From assembly GCF_013366925.1 (NCBI RefSeq), contig NZ_JAALDK010000001.1, forward strand, positions 62,001 through 126,000: a stretch of 64,000 bases of DNA. The letters are read 5' to 3'. Of this stretch, positions 60,269 through 64,000 are shown piece by piece. The notes under the pieces were generated by a model. That model saw only the letters and a list, made by a program, of their open reading frames with translations, was not told the origin of the DNA and did not search any database. How positions within the stretch are numbered: the stretch's first letter is position 1; each line of letters starts with the position of its first letter. The position numbers and the translations under genes are program-made. The DNA comes from Paraburkholderia youngii. GTDB taxonomy: Bacteria > Pseudomonadota > Gammaproteobacteria > Burkholderiales > Burkholderiaceae.

Positions 60269-61591
60269 ATGTCATCCCAGCAACAAGCCGCAGAATCGGC
60301 ACAAGCCGCCTCAACGTTGCAGTCCGTTCCCTCCTACCTCAACAAAGAAGATCTCGGCCCCTGGGGCAACTACTTGCGCCAGGTCGACCGCGTCGCGCCC
60401 TACCTCGGCTCGCTGTCCCGCTGGCTCGAAACCCTGAAGCGCCCGAAGCGCATTCTCGTCGTCGACGTGCCCATCGAACTCGATAACGGCACGGTCGCGC
60501 ACTTCGAGGGCTATCGCGTGCAGCACAACGTGTCGCGCGGTCCGGGCAAGGGCGGTGTACGTTATCACCAGGACGTTACGCTCTCCGAAGTGATGGCGCT
60601 GTCCGCGTGGATGTCGGTGAAGAACGCGGCGGTGAACGTGCCGTACGGCGGCGCGAAAGGCGGCATCCGCGTCGATCCGCGCACGCTGTCGCGCGGCGAG
60701 CTCGAGCGTGTGACGCGCCGCTACACGAGCGAGATCGGCATCATCATCGGACCGAATACCGACATCCCCGCGCCGGACGTCAACACGAACGAGCAGATCA
60801 TGGCGTGGATGATGGACACGTACTCGATGAATCAGGGGCAGACGGCCACCGGCGTCGTGACCGGCAAGCCGATCACGCTCGGCGGCTCGCTCGGCCGCCG
60901 CGAGGCGACCGGCCGCGGCGTGTTCGTGGTGGGCTGCGAAGCGGCTCGCCGCATCGGTTTCGATATCGAAGGCGCGCGTATTGCGGTGCAGGGCTTCGGC
61001 AACGTCGGCGGCATCGCCGCGCGTCTGTTCCAGGAAGCGGGCGCGAAGGTCGTCGCGGTGCAGGACCACACCGGCTCGGTGTACAAGTCCACCGGCATCG
61101 ACGCGGTCGCGCTGCTCGACTACGTCGCGAAGAAGGGCGGCGTCGGCGGATTCCCTGAAGCCGACGCGATCACCGCTGACGAGTTCTGGACCGTCGAATC
61201 GGACATCCTGATTCCGGCGGCACTGGAAAACCAGATCACCGAAAACAACGCAGGCAAGATCAAGACCAGGATCATCGTCGAGGGCGCGAACGGCCCGACC
61301 ACCACGGCGGCCGACGACATCCTGCACGATCGCGGCATCCTCGTGATTCCGGACGTGGTCGCGAATGCGGGCGGTGTGACAGTGTCATATTTCGAATGGG
61401 TACAGGACTTTTCGAGCTTCTTCTGGACCGAGGACGAAATCAACGAGCGCCTCGAGCGCGTGATGCGCGAAGCGTTCGCGGCGGTGTGGCAGGTTTCGAG
61501 CGAGCAGAACGTGTCGGTGCGCACGGCGGCGTTCATCGTCGCGTGTAAGCGGATTTTGCAAGCGCGCGAGATGCGCGGCTTGTATCCCTGA
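60269..61591 (+). CDS. gdhA: Glutamate dehydrogenase
   Basis: 440 residues from ATG 60269 (GGAG six bases upstream); the ATG-like start 60 bp earlier adds 20 unconserved residues. [13 protein letters not shown] contains the catalytic Lys; GFGNVGG is the dinucleotide fold; [11 protein letters not shown] region is typical of the hexameric dehydrogenases with catabolic-type sequence. Interconverts glutamate and 2-oxoglutarate plus ammonium. Near gltIJK, so glutamate uptake and turnover are adjacent. Confidence 0.94.
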   Translation: MSSQQQAAESAQAASTLQSVPSYLNKEDLGPWGNYLRQVDRVAPYLGSLSRWLETLKRPKRILVVDVPIELDNGTVAHFEGYRVQHNVSRGPGKGGVRYHQDVTLSEVMALSAWMSVKNAAVNVPYGGAKGGIRVDPRTLSRGELERVTRRYTSEIGIIIGPNTDIPAPDVNTNEQIMAWMMDTYSMNQGQTATGVVTGKPITLGGSLGRREATGRGVFVVGCEAARRIGFDIEGARIAVQGFGNVGGIAARLFQEAGAKVVAVQDHTGSVYKSTGIDAVALLDYVAKKGGVGGFPEADAITADEFWTVESDILIPAALENQITENNAGKIKTRIIVEGANGPTTTAADDILHDRGILVIPDVVANAGGVTVSYFEWVQDFSSFFWTEDEINERLERVMREAFAAVWQVSSEQNVSVRTAAFIVACKRILQAREMRGLYP

Positions 61592-61707
61592 TGGACCCTG
61601 TCCTATCTTGTTGGAAGCGGCGGTGAGGCGGCCCGGTATCCGGGCCGGGAGGCGAAACCGTCGAAATTTTGTGCATCAGCGCGGTCCACAAGACGGCGTG
61701 TTTGACC

Positions 61708-61740
61708 GGCGGGCGGCATCCTATCGATGCCGCCCGCCTT
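61708..61740 (+). terminator. Long hairpin after gdhA
   Basis: GGCGGGCGGCATC (61708-61720), loop CTATC, GATGCCGCCCGCC (61726-61738) then TTCTCG. A 13-bp perfect stem but a poor T-tract. Confidence 0.6.
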
Positions 61741-61874
61741 CTCGTATGTGCGAAACGGCTGTGCGACCGCGCCGCGGGCCCATCGCGGCGTGCGCGCAAC
61801 AGCATGGTTAATAGGAATACTTTCAGAAAAATTACTTTGTTACACTGGCGCCGGTTCTTGCCAAGGAGATCAAG

Positions 61875-62768
61875 ATGAAGGTTAAAAAAGCTGCACTGTT
61901 GCTCGCCACTCTCGGATTGTTTACGGTTGGCGCGCATGCGCAAGACTCGGGGACGCTGAAAAAGATCAAGGATACCGGCGTCATTTCGCTGGGCCATCGG
62001 GAGTCGTCGATTCCGTTCTCGTATTACGACGACAAGCAGAACGTGATCGGCTACTCGCAGGATTACGCGATGAAGATCGTCGAGGCCGTCAAGCAGAAGC
62101 TGAACATGCCGAACCTGAAGGTGAAGCTCGTGCCGGTCACGTCGCAGAACCGTATTCCGCTCGTGCAGAACGGCACGGTCGACATCGAGTGCGGCTCCAC
62201 CACGAACAACCTCGAGCGCCAGCAACAGGCTGCCTTCACGAACACGATCTTCGTGATCGGCACGCGGTTGATGACCAAGAAAGATTCCGGTATCAAGGAC
62301 TTCCCGGACCTGAAGGGCAAGACGGTCGTGACGACCGCCGGCACCACGTCCGAGCGCCTGCTTCGCAAGATGAACCAGGACAAGAGCATGGGCATGAACA
62401 TCATCAGCGCAAAGGATCACGGCGAGTCGTTCCTGACGCTGTCGACGGGCCGTGCCGCCGCGTTCATGATGGACGACGCGCTGCTCGCCGGCGAGCGCGC
62501 CAAGTCGAGCAACCCGAACGATTTCGTGATCGTCGGCACGCCGCAATCGCGTGAGGCTTACGGCTGCATGCTGCGCAAGAACGACGCCGACTTCAAGAAG
62601 GTCGCTGACGACGCGATCGCGAAGGTTCAATTGTCGAGCGAAGGCGAAACGATCTACAAGCGCTGGTTCGAATCGCCGATCCCGCCGAAGGGCCTGAACC
62701 TGAACTTCCCGATGAGCGACGACATGCGTGCGCTGTTCAAGAATCCGAACGACAAGGCAATCGACTAA
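61875..62768 (+). CDS. gltI: Glutamate/aspartate ABC transporter binding protein
   Basis: 297 residues with signal peptide (1-22, cleavage after GAHA). The ligand-binding fold shows GVISLGHRESSIPFSYYDD and VDIECGSTTNNLERQQQ, both typical of GltI. AAGGAG is nine bases before the ATG. First gene of gltI-gltJ-gltK. In E. coli GltI binds glutamate and aspartate in the periplasm. A promoter-like TACACT is at 61841-61846. Confidence 0.93.
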   Translation: MKVKKAALLLATLGLFTVGAHAQDSGTLKKIKDTGVISLGHRESSIPFSYYDDKQNVIGYSQDYAMKIVEAVKQKLNMPNLKVKLVPVTSQNRIPLVQNGTVDIECGSTTNNLERQQQAAFTNTIFVIGTRLMTKKDSGIKDFPDLKGKTVVTTAGTTSERLLRKMNQDKSMGMNIISAKDHGESFLTLSTGRAAAFMMDDALLAGERAKSSNPNDFVIVGTPQSREAYGCMLRKNDADFKKVADDAIAKVQLSSEGETIYKRWFESPIPPKGLNLNFPMSDDMRALFKNPNDKAID

Positions 62769-62859
62769 ACCCTAGCTGCTTTTTCGACACTTTCGAAACG
62801 CTGAACGGAACGGAAGGGGCCACGCGCTTCTTCCGTTTCTTTTTGCCGGAGTCTTGGTC

Positions 62860-63600
62860 ATGTCATATCACTGGAACTGGGGCATTCTGCTGAGTCCCGT
62901 CTCCACGGGCGAGCCGACCACCTACCTGGGCTGGCTGCTCTCGGGGCTGTGGGTGACGGTCACCGTGTCGCTGTCGGCATGGGTGATCGCGCTGATCGTC
63001 GGCTCGCTGTTCGGTGTGCTGCGCACGGTGCCGAACAAATGGGCGTCGGGCGTCGGCACCGTCTACGTCGCGATTTTCCGTAACATTCCGCTGATCGTGC
63101 AGTTCTTCATCTGGTATCTGGTGATACCGGAGCTGCTGCCCGTGTCGATCGGCACCTGGTTCAAGCAATTGCCGCCGAGCGCGCAGTTCTTCTCGGCGTC
63201 GATCGTGTGTCTGGGCCTCTTCACCGCCGCGCGGGTGTGCGAGCAGGTGCGCTCGGGCATCAACGCGTTGCCGCGCGGCCAGCGTGCGGCCGGTCTCGCG
63301 GTGGGCTTCACGCAATGGCAAACGTATCGCTACGTGCTGCTGCCGGTCGCGTACCGGATCATCGTGCCGCCGCTCACCTCCGAGTTTCTGAACATCTTCA
63401 AGAACTCAGCGGTTGCCTCGACGATCGGTCTGCTCGATCTGTCCGCGCAGGCGCGTCAGCTGGTCGACTACACGTCGCAAACTTACGAGTCGTTCATCGC
63501 GGTCACGGTCGCATACATGCTGATCAACGTGATCGTGATGCTACTGATGCGCTGGGTCGAAGCGAAGTCCCGGCTGCCCGGCTATATCGGAGGCAAGTGA
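62860..63600 (+). CDS. gltJ: Glutamate/aspartate ABC transporter permease GltJ
   Basis: 246 residues from ATG 62860 (GGAG eight bases upstream; a TTG at 62854 is in frame but worse). HisM-type amino acid permease: [20 protein letters not shown] and the EAA loop [20 protein letters not shown]. It overlaps the next permease gene by one base. Confidence 0.93.
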   Translation: MSYHWNWGILLSPVSTGEPTTYLGWLLSGLWVTVTVSLSAWVIALIVGSLFGVLRTVPNKWASGVGTVYVAIFRNIPLIVQFFIWYLVIPELLPVSIGTWFKQLPPSAQFFSASIVCLGLFTAARVCEQVRSGINALPRGQRAAGLAVGFTQWQTYRYVLLPVAYRIIVPPLTSEFLNIFKNSAVASTIGLLDLSAQARQLVDYTSQTYESFIAVTVAYMLINVIVMLLMRWVEAKSRLPGYIGGK

Positions 63601-64000
63601 TGCATCATTTCGACTGGAGCGGTATTCCGGGTGCACTGCCTACGCTGTGGACCGGCGCGATCATCACGTTCAAGATCACGCTCGTCGCGATCGTGTTCGG
63701 CATCATCTGGGGCACCATTCTCGCGATGTTTCGACTGTCGTCGGTCAAGCCTCTCGCATGGTTCGCGCAGGGCTACGTGACGCTGTTCCGTTCGATCCCG
63801 CTCGTGATGGTGCTGCTGTGGTTCTTCCTGATCGTGCCGCAGGTGCTGCAAAGCGTGCTCGGTCTGTCGGCCGACATCGACATCCGGCTCGCCTCGGCGA
63901 TGGTCGCGTTCTCGCTGTTCGAGGCTGCGTACTATTCGGAGATCATCCGCGCCGGCATTCAAGCGGTGCCGCGCGGCCAGGTCAACGCGGCGTTCGCGCT
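63600..64000 (+). CDS. gltK: Glutamate/aspartate ABC transporter permease GltK, 5' part
   Basis: Starts at ATG 63600-63602, sharing one base with the gltJ stop. The 133 codons in the window read [20 protein letters not shown] and include [21 protein letters not shown] and the loop [10 protein letters not shown]; the gene continues past the right edge. Second permease of the Glt system; gltL (ATPase) is expected next. Confidence 0.93.
   Translation, partial: MHHFDWSGIPGALPTLWTGAIITFKITLVAIVFGIIWGTILAMFRLSSVKPLAWFAQGYVTLFRSIPLVMVLLWFFLIVPQVLQSVLGLSADIDIRLASAMVAFSLFEAAYYSEIIRAGIQAVPRGQVNAAFA

Noticed and set aside
61846..61861. Sigma54-like TGGCGCCGGTTCTTGC upstream of gltI
   Set aside because: The GG and GC are 11 bp apart instead of 10, so it does not satisfy the strict -24/-12 spacing.

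Overview
The window is high-GC, densely coded chromosomal DNA of a beta-proteobacterium, most likely Burkholderiaceae and probably Paraburkholderia/Burkholderia chromosome 1. This rests on gene content and order (aroQ-accB-accC-prmA, mpl-yqiA, fur/bamE/dapB, leuS-lptE-holA-proA, hexR/edd-eda) and strong GC3 codon use. It is inferred from recognised families, not from a database search. I saw no insertion sequence, phage gene, integrase, CRISPR array, rRNA or tRNA.

Layout. 1-7041 (minus strand): edge of a PfkB-family kinase, tpx, a zinc-ribbon/DUF3426 membrane protein, prmA, accC, accB, aroQ, a TlpA-like thioredoxin and an unassigned protein. 7242-13233 (plus): mpl, an esterase, an RNase II-type exonuclease, aroE, mtgA. 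13375-24149: a sugar-oxidation locus with an IclR regulator, dgoK, dgoA, an SDR, an AraFGH-type ABC importer, a second SDR, an SMP-30 lactonase and an aldose epimerase. Together these fit non-phosphorylative oxidation of D-galactose and/or L-arabinose. 24304-28000: pyrF, a cupin, pncC, pgpA, thiL. 28119-33132: maeB, a candidate minus-strand small RNA, a secreted RNase Sa-like/barstar pair, rsmE, a VOC protein. 33761-36905: transketolase and GAPDH. 36979-40907: a GntR(FCD) regulator, a DctA-like carrier, allantoicase and ureidoglycolate lyase, linked by a repeated TGGTCnGACCA palindrome. 41015-51469: fur, bamE, dapB, exbB/exbD-like genes, leuS, lptE, holA, proA, a HemJ-like protein. 51582-57478: a complete Entner-Doudoroff/gluconate locus (hexR, edd, eda, gluconate permease, gluconokinase) with two HexR-type operators. 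57574-64000: purB, a HypT-like LysR regulator, gdhA and the start of a glutamate/aspartate ABC transporter (gltI, gltJ, partial gltK).

The window is mostly housekeeping plus central carbon and nitrogen catabolism. The points most worth a second look are the three-site GntR regulon around allantoin catabolism, the structured minus-strand RNA at 30474-30648, the barnase/barstar-type pair with an extended inhibitor, the His-rich tail on Edd, and several perfect palindromes in promoters.
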